DNA of 42,520 nt from Clostridia bacterium. GTDB lineage: Bacteria; Bacillota; Clostridia; Oscillospirales; CAG-272. The number at the start of each line of letters is the position of its first letter. Positions within the stretch are counted from its first letter, which is position 1. The notes beneath the pieces were generated by a model. It was not told the origin of the DNA and made no database searches. It worked only from the letters and a program-made list of their open reading frames with translations. The stretch covers positions 101,556 through 144,075 of the forward strand of contig JAFVTH010000011.1 of the NCBI GenBank assembly GCA_017503285.1. Reading direction: 5' to 3'. Shown here one piece after another: positions 7,707-15,405 of this stretch. The position numbers and the translations under genes are program-made.

Positions 7707-8714
7707 ATGAATTTGGAAAACTCAAGAAAAATCAAGCTGCTAAAGCTTTGGGAGCTGCTAAAGCGTGATACAGATGAAAAGCATCCGATGAGCACCAACG
7801 AAATTATAGAAAAGCTGGGGCAGGAAGGGATTTTGGTGGACAGAAAAATCTTGTACACTGATATTGATTTGCTTATTGAAAACGGGTATAGCGTAGAGAA
7901 GCAAAGGGGCAGGAGCAATATGTACTATGTTGATGACCGTTCCTTTAATTTGCCGGAAATCAGAATTTTAATGGACGCAGTACAGGCTGCCAGCTTTGTT
8001 ACGGAAAAGAAAACAGAGGAGCTTCTTACCAAAATTGCGGAGCTTGCAGGAAGCAAGCGTGGCGCGGTTATTAAGCGCAATATAACAAGATTTAGCACAG
8101 TTAAAAGCAAAAACGAGAGTATTTACTATTCGATAATGACTATAGTTGACGCAAGGGCGGAAAATAAGAAAATTGGCTTTTACTACTTTGACTACAACAT
8201 AAACAGAGAAAAGGTGTATCGCAAGGAAAAAACAGACCCCACAAGGGATAAGTGGTATGTTGTAAACCCTGTGGCAACGGTTCTAAACCGTGGGCAATAC
8301 TACCTCTTGTGCTACGACGACAAGCATAAGAGCCTTGTTAATTATCGTGTTGACCGTATGGATAGGGTGAAGATTCTTGAGGACCAGTATATTACACCAA
8401 ACAAGGATATTGAAAAAATCGACCTTGCCACCTACAAGCTTCAGCAAATGAAAATGTATTCCGGTAAGGTGGAAAGGGTTAGCTTTCTTATAGACCCAAG
8501 CCTTACAGATGTTGTTTTTGACGAGTTTGGGGATAGAGTGAGAATGACAAAAACTGAGTCCGGCATGGTAAATTGCACCGTTGAGGTGCAGGTCAGTCCT
8601 ATGTTTATTGCTTGGGCTTGCTCCTTTGCAGATAAGCTAAGGGTCACCTTCCCACAAAGGGTTGTTAAAATGACTAAGGAGCATCTAGAAAAAACGCTTG
8701 CACAGTATAATTAA
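7707..8714 (+). CDS. WYL-domain transcriptional regulator
   Basis: A 335-residue protein with an N-terminal winged helix-turn-helix (about 7-70: IKLLKLWELLKR, then STNEIIEKLGQEGILVDRKILYTDIDLL) and a C-terminal WYL domain (about 145-225) with KWYVVNPVATVLNRGQYYLL. The eponymous W-Y-L reads Y-Y-L here. A WCX-like C-terminal domain follows. Such proteins bind DNA and sense a ligand, often nucleic acid or nucleotide, through the WYL domain. It stands alone behind its own promoter, divergent from comEC, so control of itself and comEC is possible but unproven. ATG 7707 follows AAGGAG. Confidence 0.9.
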   Translation: MNLENSRKIKLLKLWELLKRDTDEKHPMSTNEIIEKLGQEGILVDRKILYTDIDLLIENGYSVEKQRGRSNMYYVDDRSFNLPEIRILMDAVQAASFVTEKKTEELLTKIAELAGSKRGAVIKRNITRFSTVKSKNESIYYSIMTIVDARAENKKIGFYYFDYNINREKVYRKEKTDPTRDKWYVVNPVATVLNRGQYYLLCYDDKHKSLVNYRVDRMDRVKILEDQYITPNKDIEKIDLATYKLQQMKMYSGKVERVSFLIDPSLTDVVFDEFGDRVRMTKTESGMVNCTVEVQVSPMFIAWACSFADKLRVTFPQRVVKMTKEHLEKTLAQYN

Positions 8715-8716
8715 AT

Positions 8717-8748
8717 AAAAAAGGAACGGTTTTTCCGTTCCTTTTGTT
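8717..8748. terminator. Bidirectional terminator between WYL gene and MBL hydrolase gene
   Basis: Hairpin AAAAGGAACGG-TTTTT-CCGTTCCTTTT with T-tracts on both strands, centred between two convergent genes. Confidence 0.88.
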
Positions 8749-9339
8749 TTAGTAACCAAGCCTTGCTGAAGGACCATGACCTGAATAAAAGATTATATCC
8801 TTGTCAAGCTTGAAAAGCCGCCTTAGGGAGCACATAAGCTCCTCGGAGCTTCCATACTTGAAGTCAGTCCTGCCGTAGCCGTTTTCAAAAAGCACATCTC
8901 CTGTAAAAAGCACCTTTTTTTCTTCCTCTAGAAGGCATATGCTCCCGGGGGTGTGCCCAGGGGTAAGCAGTACCTGAAAATTAAGGTCTCCAATCGCTAA
9001 AGCATCTCCCTCTTTTACTGTTGTATAGTCATAATTATAGACACAGGGTGAGCCGAAAAGCAAGGAAACGTTTGCCTCACTATCAGTCAGTACCTTTATT
9101 TCCTCGCTGTGACAAATTACAGAAGCGGAGGGGAAGGCTTTTACATAATTTGCAAGCTGACACACATGGTCGTGGTGTCCGTGGGTCAATACAATATACC
9201 TTATTTTAATTTGGTTTTCATTTACAAAGGAAAGTATGTCGTCGCAGGGCGCACCACAGTCGATAATCATACCCTGCCCCTTGTCCCAAACGACGTAAAC
9301 GTTTGATGAAATCATACCATTATCAAAGCATTTTATCAT
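8749..9339 (-). CDS. Metallo-beta-lactamase-fold hydrolase, glyoxalase II-like
   Basis: A 196-residue single-domain protein with the binuclear zinc motif THGHHDHV at residues 52-59, the second His in TPGHTPGS, the bridging Asp in TGDVLF, and the last His in YSGHGPSARLG at the C-terminus. All metal ligands are present, so it should be an active hydrolase. The short length and GRTDF segment resemble the small YcbL-like glyoxalase II subgroup, which acts on thioesters such as lactoylglutathione; the true substrate in this organism is unknown. The start has a GAGGTGA site. Confidence 0.88.
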   Translation of the reverse strand: MIKCFDNGMISSNVYVVWDKGQGMIIDCGAPCDDILSFVNENQIKIRYIVLTHGHHDHVCQLANYVKAFPSASVICHSEEIKVLTDSEANVSLLFGSPCVYNYDYTTVKEGDALAIGDLNFQVLLTPGHTPGSICLLEEEKKVLFTGDVLFENGYGRTDFKYGSSEELMCSLRRLFKLDKDIIFYSGHGPSARLGY

Positions 9340-9356
9340 TAAATCACCTCATGGCT

Positions 9357-9385
9357 ATATTACCATAATTAAAAAGGAAAATCAA
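9357..9385 (-). promoter_or_regulatory. Promoter for the MBL hydrolase gene
   Basis: Minus strand TTGATT (9385-9380), 17-base spacer, TAATAT (9362-9357), extended -10 TGG. Confidence 0.7.
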
Positions 9386-9400
9386 GATAGCTTATTTTAC

Positions 9401-9429
9401 TTGCAAAATTAAAATAAATATGGTAAAAT
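9401..9429 (+). promoter_or_regulatory. Promoter for the 454-residue lipoprotein gene
   Basis: TTGCAA (9401-9406), 17-base spacer, TAAAAT (9424-9429), extended -10 TGG. It sits 15 bases from the divergent MBL promoter. Confidence 0.7.
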
Positions 9430-9459
9430 ACCCTTGTTAATTAAATATAAGGAGCAAAT

Positions 9460-10824
9460 ATGAAAAGCTTTAGATTATTTTTACTTTCACTTATTGCTAT
9501 CTTGACCGTTTTGTGCTTAGCTGCTTGCGGTGGTGGTAGTGACCCATGCACAGAGCATGTTGATGATGATGGTGACAGCGTGTGCGATGTGTGTCAGGCT
9601 ACTATTGAGCCTTGCTCACATGAGGACGTAAACAATGATAAAATTTGTGATATCTGTAGGCAGCCGCTTGAGGCACAAAAGGTTGACCTTACATTTACTG
9701 TAAAGGCAGAGGATGGCACAGGCGTTGGAGATATCGAGTTTACTCTTAGCCTAGATGGCGAGGTAAAGCATACCCTTACAACAAACGCACAGGGTGTTGC
9801 TACTTGTCAGGCGGAGGAGGGAGAATATCTTGTTGTATTTAACGTTCTTCCGGAAAACTGGTACTCAAGCCAAAACTATTCAAACATAAATGTTACTCAA
9901 AGCAAAAAGGCCTTTGAATTTGATGTAATTGACAACACCCCAAATGGCACCCTTGAAAAGCCTTACCCATCTGAAAACGCAGAAACAGGCGAGCTTGCAT
10001 CTGTAACAATTTCTGCAAACGGGGTTAGCTACTTCTCAACCAAGGGCACAGCAAGATACCTTGTTCTAAACAATGCAGGACTTAAGGTTATTTACAAAAA
10101 TCAAGAATATTTGCCTGATGCAGATGGCGAAATCAGAGTTCTTATTGAATCGACAGAGGCTACTGCCGTTACACTTTTCCAGGTTGAAAACATCTCTGAT
10201 AGCGACATTTTGGTAACACTTGCGTTTGAAACCGTGCCCGGAACACAGGAAAATCCACACGCGGCACAGCTTGGAAATACTTATACAGAGCAGGTTTATC
10301 CTGAGCAGAGCATTTACTACGAATATACAGTAGAAAAAGACGGCGTTTTGATGGCTTACTCTGATAGTGAGAAAAACGATATAGGTCTATACAACCAAAC
10401 CACATACGAGCTTGTAAATAGCACAAGAGGTAAAAAAGCAGCATACATTACCGTAAAAGAGGGCGATGTTATAAGAATTTCAGTGTCCACAACCACCAAG
10501 AGAACAGGTGTAAATCAGGCTATGGAAAAGGACACAGTTGAAATGAGCCTGAAGCTCTTTACCGGTGCACAGGATGACGCAATTGAGCTTTATAATGGAG
10601 CAACCATTACAATAGCTGGCGAGGCAACCTACTACTTTACATACTGTGGCGAGGATGGCAACGCTGTTGTAACCTCCGGCGATATTACATTTTCATTCAA
10701 CGAAAGAGAAGACACTAAAAACGACACAGGCGTTGCTGTTGCAAACGGAGATGCGCTTTCCATTGCAAATAAGACAAGCAGCCGTGGCTCCGTTTCATTT
10801 AACGTTATTGCCTCAGAGGAATAA
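9460..10824 (+). CDS. Surface lipoprotein with Cys/Asp-rich loops and beta-sandwich modules
   Basis: A 454-residue predicted lipoprotein: signal segment, lipobox LAAC with Cys23, then a Gly/Ser spacer. Residues about 29-70 contain two repeats of the form H-x-D-D-D-G-D-S-V-C-D-V-C, combining a calcium-loop-like Asp pattern with CxxC. Residues about 78-165 look like a Cna-B or transthyretin-like sandwich (LTFTVKAEDGTGVGDIEFTL). After that come two modules that begin GTLEKPYP and GTQENPHA, and a C-terminal beta-rich part. The same GTxExP module openings recur in the 1835-residue lipoprotein, and the order sandwich-then-module recurs in the lipoprotein at 19891. No enzyme motif is seen. ATG 9460 has an AAGGAG site. 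Confidence 0.75.
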   Translation: MKSFRLFLLSLIAILTVLCLAACGGGSDPCTEHVDDDGDSVCDVCQATIEPCSHEDVNNDKICDICRQPLEAQKVDLTFTVKAEDGTGVGDIEFTLSLDGEVKHTLTTNAQGVATCQAEEGEYLVVFNVLPENWYSSQNYSNINVTQSKKAFEFDVIDNTPNGTLEKPYPSENAETGELASVTISANGVSYFSTKGTARYLVLNNAGLKVIYKNQEYLPDADGEIRVLIESTEATAVTLFQVENISDSDILVTLAFETVPGTQENPHAAQLGNTYTEQVYPEQSIYYEYTVEKDGVLMAYSDSEKNDIGLYNQTTYELVNSTRGKKAAYITVKEGDVIRISVSTTTKRTGVNQAMEKDTVEMSLKLFTGAQDDAIELYNGATITIAGEATYYFTYCGEDGNAVVTSGDITFSFNEREDTKNDTGVAVANGDALSIANKTSSRGSVSFNVIASEE

Positions 10825-10830
10825 TTAAGA

Positions 10831-10860
10831 AAAAAAGCAGACTAAACTAGTCTGCTTTTT
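10831..10860 (+). terminator. Terminator after the 454-residue lipoprotein gene
   Basis: Stem AAAAAGCAGACTA, loop AAC, stem TAGTCTGCTTTTT. Confidence 0.88.
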
Positions 10861-10871
10861 CGATTTTATTG

Positions 10872-10900
10872 TTTACATTTTCTTGGCTTTGTGGTATAAT
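10872..10900 (+). promoter_or_regulatory. Promoter for the ZIP transporter gene
   Basis: TTTACA (10872-10877), 17-base spacer, perfect TATAAT (10895-10900), extended -10 TGG. The 5' leader is about 75 bases; I see no clear metal-box operator in it. Confidence 0.75.
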
Positions 10901-10979
10901 AAGCTTGAAAGTAAAAGACTAATAAAAATGGGAAAAACAGACACTCCACCCCACAAAATTAGAAAAAAAGGAGTAAAAA

Positions 10980-11732
10980 ATGGAAATAGTAGCATTGACT
11001 GCCCTTGGTGTTGGCGGCGCGACGGTTATAGGCGCACTTATCGGTTTTATTTTTAAGGGCTTTTCTCATAAATTTTCAGACATAGTTCTATCCTTTGCCG
11101 CAGGTGTTATGCTGGCAGCTGCCGTTTTCGGCTTAATTCTTCCTGCCATAGAGCACGGCAAGGAATATGGACTTGTCATTACAATAGCCGGTATCTTTGC
11201 AGGCGCCGGATGTATGATGCTTGTGGACAGGCTGGTGCCGCACCTGCACAAAATGACAGGAAATGACGAGGAGCAGCATAACAGCACAAGGCTTGGCAAG
11301 GTTATGCTTTTCGTTATAGCTATTGCAATACATAACCTTCCGGAGGGTATTGCAGCGGGCGTTGGCTTTGGTACGGGTAACAATACGGAAGCGTTGCTTA
11401 TAGCAGGCGGTATAGCCTTGCAAAACATACCGGAGGGTATGGTTATTATCGGGCCAATGCTTTCTTCGGGAGTTAAGCCGGCAAAAACCTTCCTTATAGC
11501 TGCTATGACAGGACTTATTGAGGTTGTCGGAACGTTTGTCGGCTACTTTGCTGTTTCAATTGCATCTGCAATTTTACCATTTGCTCTTGCGTTTGCAGGT
11601 GGTACAATGCTATATGTAATTAGTGATGAAATGATACCGGAAACCCATGCCCACGGAAACGAAAAGGGGGCAACAATTGCGCTTTTGGTCGGATTTTCGG
11701 TTATGCTGATTAGCGATACCTTACTTGGATAA
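10980..11732 (+). CDS. ZIP-family divalent metal transporter
   Basis: A 250-residue membrane protein with about eight hydrophobic segments. The two ZIP signature metal-binding helices are present: HNLPEGIAAGVGFG (His118, Asn119, Glu122) and ALQNIPEGMVIIGP (Gln148, Asn149, Glu152). A His-containing cytoplasmic loop (HLHKMTGNDEEQH, about 88-100) lies before them. The family imports Zn2+, Fe2+ or Mn2+ into the cytoplasm; in bacteria this GufA/ZupT-like subgroup has broad specificity. It is a single-gene unit between a Cys-rich lipoprotein and the MoxR/vWA operon. Specificity cannot be read from sequence. Confidence 0.93.
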   Translation: MEIVALTALGVGGATVIGALIGFIFKGFSHKFSDIVLSFAAGVMLAAAVFGLILPAIEHGKEYGLVITIAGIFAGAGCMMLVDRLVPHLHKMTGNDEEQHNSTRLGKVMLFVIAIAIHNLPEGIAAGVGFGTGNNTEALLIAGGIALQNIPEGMVIIGPMLSSGVKPAKTFLIAAMTGLIEVVGTFVGYFAVSIASAILPFALAFAGGTMLYVISDEMIPETHAHGNEKGATIALLVGFSVMLISDTLLG

Positions 11733-11736
11733 AATC

Positions 11737-11771
11737 AAAAAGTGACCCTTGTCGAAAGGGCCATTTTTTTG
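11737..11771 (+). terminator. Terminator after the ZIP gene
   Basis: Stem around CCCTT-GTCGA-AAGGG extended outward through one mismatch to AAAAA/TTTTT, followed by more T residues. Confidence 0.75.
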
Positions 11772-11909
11772 TTTTTAATACTTAATCTAAAATGGGTTAT
11801 AAATTGACTTTATCGACACTCCCCCCAGCTTTTTTTGAATTTTTTAACAATCGAAAAAATGAACATTTTGTAAAATAAGAGCTATAGGATTTTCAAATGG
11901 GAAAATTTA

Positions 11910-11938
11910 TTGACTTTGGTATATCAATTTGCTATAAT
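11910..11938 (+). promoter_or_regulatory. Promoter of the MoxR/vWA operon
   Basis: TTGACT (11910-11915), 17-base spacer, perfect TATAAT (11933-11938), extended -10 TGC. The TTG of the -35 box is in frame with the next gene and would be mistaken for its start. Confidence 0.82.
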
Positions 11939-11969
11939 ATTAATATTAATTTTTATCATCGGAGATTTT

Positions 11970-13496
11970 ATGAAAATTTTTGAAAGGTTTAGGAGCAGGG
12001 CGTTAATAGTCTCTATTTCAAAGTCACTGTTGGCTGGCTTTGGCGCCGGTGGCATTGTGGCTGGCTTGCTTTTGTTGCTTACAAAGCTGCAGGTCATAGC
12101 CCTTGAGGCATATTTACCTTGGCTTCTTGGCGGGGGCGGGCTGGTGCTTGTCTCGGTTGGTACATTTTTTCTCGTTAGAGGGAACGACAAAAAGCTGGCA
12201 AAAAGCCTTGACAAGCAGTTTGGCTTGCAGGAAAAGGTGCAAACAATGCTTGTTCACAAGGATAGCCAGGGCGCAATTTATGAGCTTCAAAGGCAGGACG
12301 CAAGGGTTGCCTTGAAAAACGCTAAGGGCAAAAGTCTTGACCTTAAATGGCTTTGGGCGTACATCTTGTGCTTTATTATAGGCGTGGCAATGCTTGTTAC
12401 AGCTATTGTTTACACACCGACTGTGGAGGAGGAGCTACCGGAGCCGGAGGTGCCCTTTGAGCTTACCTCAATGCAGGAGGCTGCCCTTAATGAGCTTGTG
12501 CTATACATAGAGGCGTCTACAATGCAAGAGCCTTACAAGGGAAATGTAAAAAATGCGGTTTCTGACCTTATTTTAGGACTTAAGCTTTCCACTACCGAAA
12601 AGGAAAGAGATATTTGCTTAAAGCTTGCTGTTGATACAATTTTTGAAGAAACAGGCAACTCCTCAGCTGCACTTGAGCTGATGGAGGAGCTGTGGGCGTA
12701 TAACACTCAAGCTGCCAGGGCGCTTGCCAAGGCGCTTAATTACTATGATTGGCCAAGGCTTGACGAGTGGGATAAGTATACTGACGCAGCAGCAGACTTC
12801 CGTGCGTTATTTATATATATCTCTCTTGAGGGAGAGACACCAACTGATGAGGACAAGGTTAGCTTTTTGAAGAATATCTTAAATGATACATCAAGCAAAA
12901 TTCTCTCTGCCTTGCCGAAATCCGGGCTTAGCGATGATGATGAGCTAACGCTTATACTTATAAGGTTGGCTAGCGCAAACGAGGTAGACGATAAGCTCGG
13001 CACAAAGATTTTAGGGCTTGCAACCCTTGCTGAGCAGGCTGCCACATTAGGCTATCAGGAAGCTGAAAGGGCGCTTGATGACACAATGCTTGCTTATAAT
13101 AGCATTATATTCAAGGCGCTTTCGCAGCATAAAACCAACACGGACACAGGCGAATACGCAATAACAAGAATTTGCGATTTGTTTGATTATACACTACCAA
13201 AATTCGAAAGACCAACACTTATTCAATCATCTGTGGATTCCGGTACAGATGGTGAGGGCGGTGGCGGCGGTGGTGCCATCGGTGGTGGCCCTACCTTTGG
13301 TAGCGACGATTTAGTTTTTGACCCTAATACAGGCGAATTTGTAGAATATGGCACAATACTCTCCAGATACTACGCGATTATGTTCGGTAAAACCGAGGCC
13401 GGTGTGTATACTGAGGAGGAAAAGGCTGCGCTTGAAAAATATTTTTCAATCCTGCAGGACGGTTTCCCTAAGGAGCCGGAAGAAAACGAAGAATGA
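11970..13496 (+). CDS. Membrane-anchored helical protein, first gene of the MoxR/vWA operon
   Basis: A 508-residue protein starting at ATG 11970 behind GGAG (11961). It has two N-terminal membrane helices (about 16-40 and 52-72), a third at about 130-150, then a long acidic, mostly helical region with helix-repeat character. A Gly-rich linker (residues about 430-447, mainly GGGGGGAIGGG) leads to a short conserved-looking tail with FVEYGTILSRYYAIMFG. The layout resembles the DUF4175-like or similar membrane proteins found beside moxR, DUF58 and vWA genes; I cannot assign a family firmly. It lies 13 bases before moxR. A likely role is a membrane scaffold or client of the MoxR system (inference). 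Confidence 0.75.
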   Translation: MKIFERFRSRALIVSISKSLLAGFGAGGIVAGLLLLLTKLQVIALEAYLPWLLGGGGLVLVSVGTFFLVRGNDKKLAKSLDKQFGLQEKVQTMLVHKDSQGAIYELQRQDARVALKNAKGKSLDLKWLWAYILCFIIGVAMLVTAIVYTPTVEEELPEPEVPFELTSMQEAALNELVLYIEASTMQEPYKGNVKNAVSDLILGLKLSTTEKERDICLKLAVDTIFEETGNSSAALELMEELWAYNTQAARALAKALNYYDWPRLDEWDKYTDAAADFRALFIYISLEGETPTDEDKVSFLKNILNDTSSKILSALPKSGLSDDDELTLILIRLASANEVDDKLGTKILGLATLAEQAATLGYQEAERALDDTMLAYNSIIFKALSQHKTNTDTGEYAITRICDLFDYTLPKFERPTLIQSSVDSGTDGEGGGGGGAIGGGPTFGSDDLVFDPNTGEFVEYGTILSRYYAIMFGKTEAGVYTEEEKAALEKYFSILQDGFPKEPEENEE

Positions 13497-13509
13497 GAGG
13501 AACAAAGAA

Positions 13510-14517
13510 ATGAGTAATGTTGAAAACCAAGCCCTTGAAATGGAAAGGGTTAAAAATTTCAGTGAAAAGGTAAAAAAGGTAAAAGAGGAAATCCGTAAGG
13601 ACGTTGTTGGACAAGAGGACATTGTAAACCACGTTATTATTGCAATCGTTGCAGGAGGTAACGTTTTGCTTGAGGGTGTACCGGGCGTTGGAAAGACCCG
13701 TCTTGTTCGTTCCCTTGGCAGAGTTCTTGGGCTTCCATTTTCAAGAATCCAGTTTACCCCGGACCTTATGCCATCCGACGTTACAGGTACAAATGTAATT
13801 GAAAAGGACGAAAACGGCAGACTTAACACAAAGTTTAATCCGGGTCCAATCTTTGCAAATCTTGTTTTGGCTGACGAAATAAACCGTGCTACTCCAAAGA
13901 CTCAATCTGCCATGCTTGAGGTTATGCAGGAGCATAAGGTAACAATTGCAAAGCAAACCTACGAAATTAAAGAGCCGTTCTTTGTTCTCGCAACAGAGAA
14001 CCCAATTGAGCAGGACGGTACATACCCACTTCCGGAGGCGCAGATGGACCGCTTTATGTTCAAGCTCATCGTTAAGTTCCCCGGCAAGAGTGAGCTTTCC
14101 GATATTGTCAGAATGACACAGAAGACAATGATGGAAACTGCTGAAACAGTTGTTGACGGCGATATTATCCTTGAAATGAGACAGCTTGCGTCCACAGTTC
14201 CTGTTATTGATGAGGTGCTTGACTATGCAACCGACCTTGTTTCAAACACCCATCCTGAGCTTGATGATAGCTGTGCTGTAACAAAGAAGTACGTAAAATA
14301 CGGTGCATCTCCTCGTGCTGCACAGGGTCTTATTACCGCAGCAAAGGTAAGAGCACTTATGGAGGGCAGATACAATGTTGCTCTTGACGACATTGACGCA
14401 CTTGCGCCATCGGTTCTAAGACACAGAATCAAGGTAAACTACACAGCAGTTAACGAAAAGCTTACCGTTGATAACGTAATTTCAATGATTATAAAGGAAA
14501 CAAGAAAAGGTCGCTAA
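13510..14517 (+). CDS. MoxR-family AAA+ ATPase
   Basis: A 335-residue AAA+ ATPase. Walker A GVPGVGKTR is at residues 56-64, Walker B LVLADEI at 118-124, then the MoxR motif INRATPKTQSAMLEVMQE, the sensor-1 ATENPIEQDGTYPLPEAQMDRF region (about 161-182) and a C-terminal lid (ASPRAAQGL). MoxR ATPases act as chaperones that activate or assemble vWA-domain partners. The start is ATG 13510 (MSNVENQ) with a GAGAGGAAC site; a longer in-frame extension to 13348 overlaps the upstream gene and is not family-like. Its partners, a DUF58 protein and two vWA proteins, follow directly. Confidence 0.95.
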   Translation: MSNVENQALEMERVKNFSEKVKKVKEEIRKDVVGQEDIVNHVIIAIVAGGNVLLEGVPGVGKTRLVRSLGRVLGLPFSRIQFTPDLMPSDVTGTNVIEKDENGRLNTKFNPGPIFANLVLADEINRATPKTQSAMLEVMQEHKVTIAKQTYEIKEPFFVLATENPIEQDGTYPLPEAQMDRFMFKLIVKFPGKSELSDIVRMTQKTMMETAETVVDGDIILEMRQLASTVPVIDEVLDYATDLVSNTHPELDDSCAVTKKYVKYGASPRAAQGLITAAKVRALMEGRYNVALDDIDALAPSVLRHRIKVNYTAVNEKLTVDNVISMIIKETRKGR

Positions 14518-14520
14518 CCG

Positions 14521-15405
14521 ATGAAAAATATAGTAATAGATGAAGCGCTTCTTTCGGAAATAGAGGCTCTGCAAACATTACTTGAAAACAATATTGCCGG
14601 TATGTTCGGTGGAAACCACAAGGCAAAGACCTTTGGCTCCTCCTGTGAATTTTCTGATTATCGTGATTACCAAGCAGGCGACGATATTTCAAAGATTGAC
14701 TGGAATGTTTATGCAAGATTTGATAAGCTTTATCAAAAGCTCTATCTTGATGAAAGACAAATGCACACAAGGATTTACATTGACGCAAGCCGTTCTATGG
14801 CTCACGCCGATGAGGAAAAGGCAATTCAAGCCATAAGGCTTGCTGCCACCTTTGCATATCTTTCCATAAACGAAATGGACAAGGTTTCCATATACGCAAT
14901 TCATGGAAATGTGATAGATGAGGTTATTGCCGGTATGGTAGGCAAGGATGCATTCCTTAGCTCCATAAACAGGCTTAACGAGATTGAATTTGATGGCGAC
15001 GCTCGAATTAGCGAGGCCATTGTACCCTCTCGTGTTGGTATGGGAGACGGCTACTCAATCCTCATTTCCGACTTTTTGACAGATGACGACTACGAGCAGG
15101 CAATAGACAGGTTTGCCGAGCAGAAAAGGGATATGCTTTGCATTCAGGTGCTTTCAAGAGATGAGCTTAATCCTCAAATAAGAGGAAAAATGCATCTTTT
15201 TGACTCTGAAAACCAAGCAAACTTTTTCCGTAAGAGAATAGATAAGGACCGTGTTAATGCATACAAGGAAGCCCTTAAGTATGTAACTAACCGAATAAAG
15301 GAATATTGCGAAGCACGTGGGGGCAGATACCTAATGGTCCCGGCCTTTCGTGGTCTTTTTGACGTGTTCTTTGGCGATATGACAGATGTGGGGGTACTGA
15401 AATGA
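14521..15405 (+). CDS. DUF58 domain protein with vWA-like fold
   Basis: A 294-residue soluble protein with the DUF58 signature YRDYQAGDDISKIDW at residues 47-61. A MIDAS-like DASRSM (88-93) begins a vWA-like domain, suggesting metal-dependent partner binding, and LISDFLTDDDYEQ contains the later strand. DUF58 proteins are the standard partner encoded next to MoxR. The gene starts three bases after the moxR stop and its own stop overlaps the next start in ATGA. It probably docks on the MoxR hexamer (family knowledge, not demonstrated here). Confidence 0.93.
   Translation: MKNIVIDEALLSEIEALQTLLENNIAGMFGGNHKAKTFGSSCEFSDYRDYQAGDDISKIDWNVYARFDKLYQKLYLDERQMHTRIYIDASRSMAHADEEKAIQAIRLAATFAYLSINEMDKVSIYAIHGNVIDEVIAGMVGKDAFLSSINRLNEIEFDGDARISEAIVPSRVGMGDGYSILISDFLTDDDYEQAIDRFAEQKRDMLCIQVLSRDELNPQIRGKMHLFDSENQANFFRKRIDKDRVNAYKEALKYVTNRIKEYCEARGGRYLMVPAFRGLFDVFFGDMTDVGVLK

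Noticed and set aside
11810-11900. Possible extra promoter or regulatory RNA in the C-rich and T-rich stretch before the MoxR operon
   Set aside because: The TTGACT at about 11814 has no -10 at proper spacing and no stable hairpin was apparent.
11910-11969. Twenty extra N-terminal codons for the first gene of the MoxR operon, starting at TTG 11910
   Set aside because: The TTG is the -35 box of a strong promoter, and the ATG at 11970 has GGAG at the right distance.
13348-13509. 54-codon N-terminal extension of the MoxR gene
   Set aside because: It overlaps the upstream gene in another frame, is Arg/Cys-rich and unlike any MoxR, and the ATG at 13510 has a ribosome binding site and gives a family-length protein.
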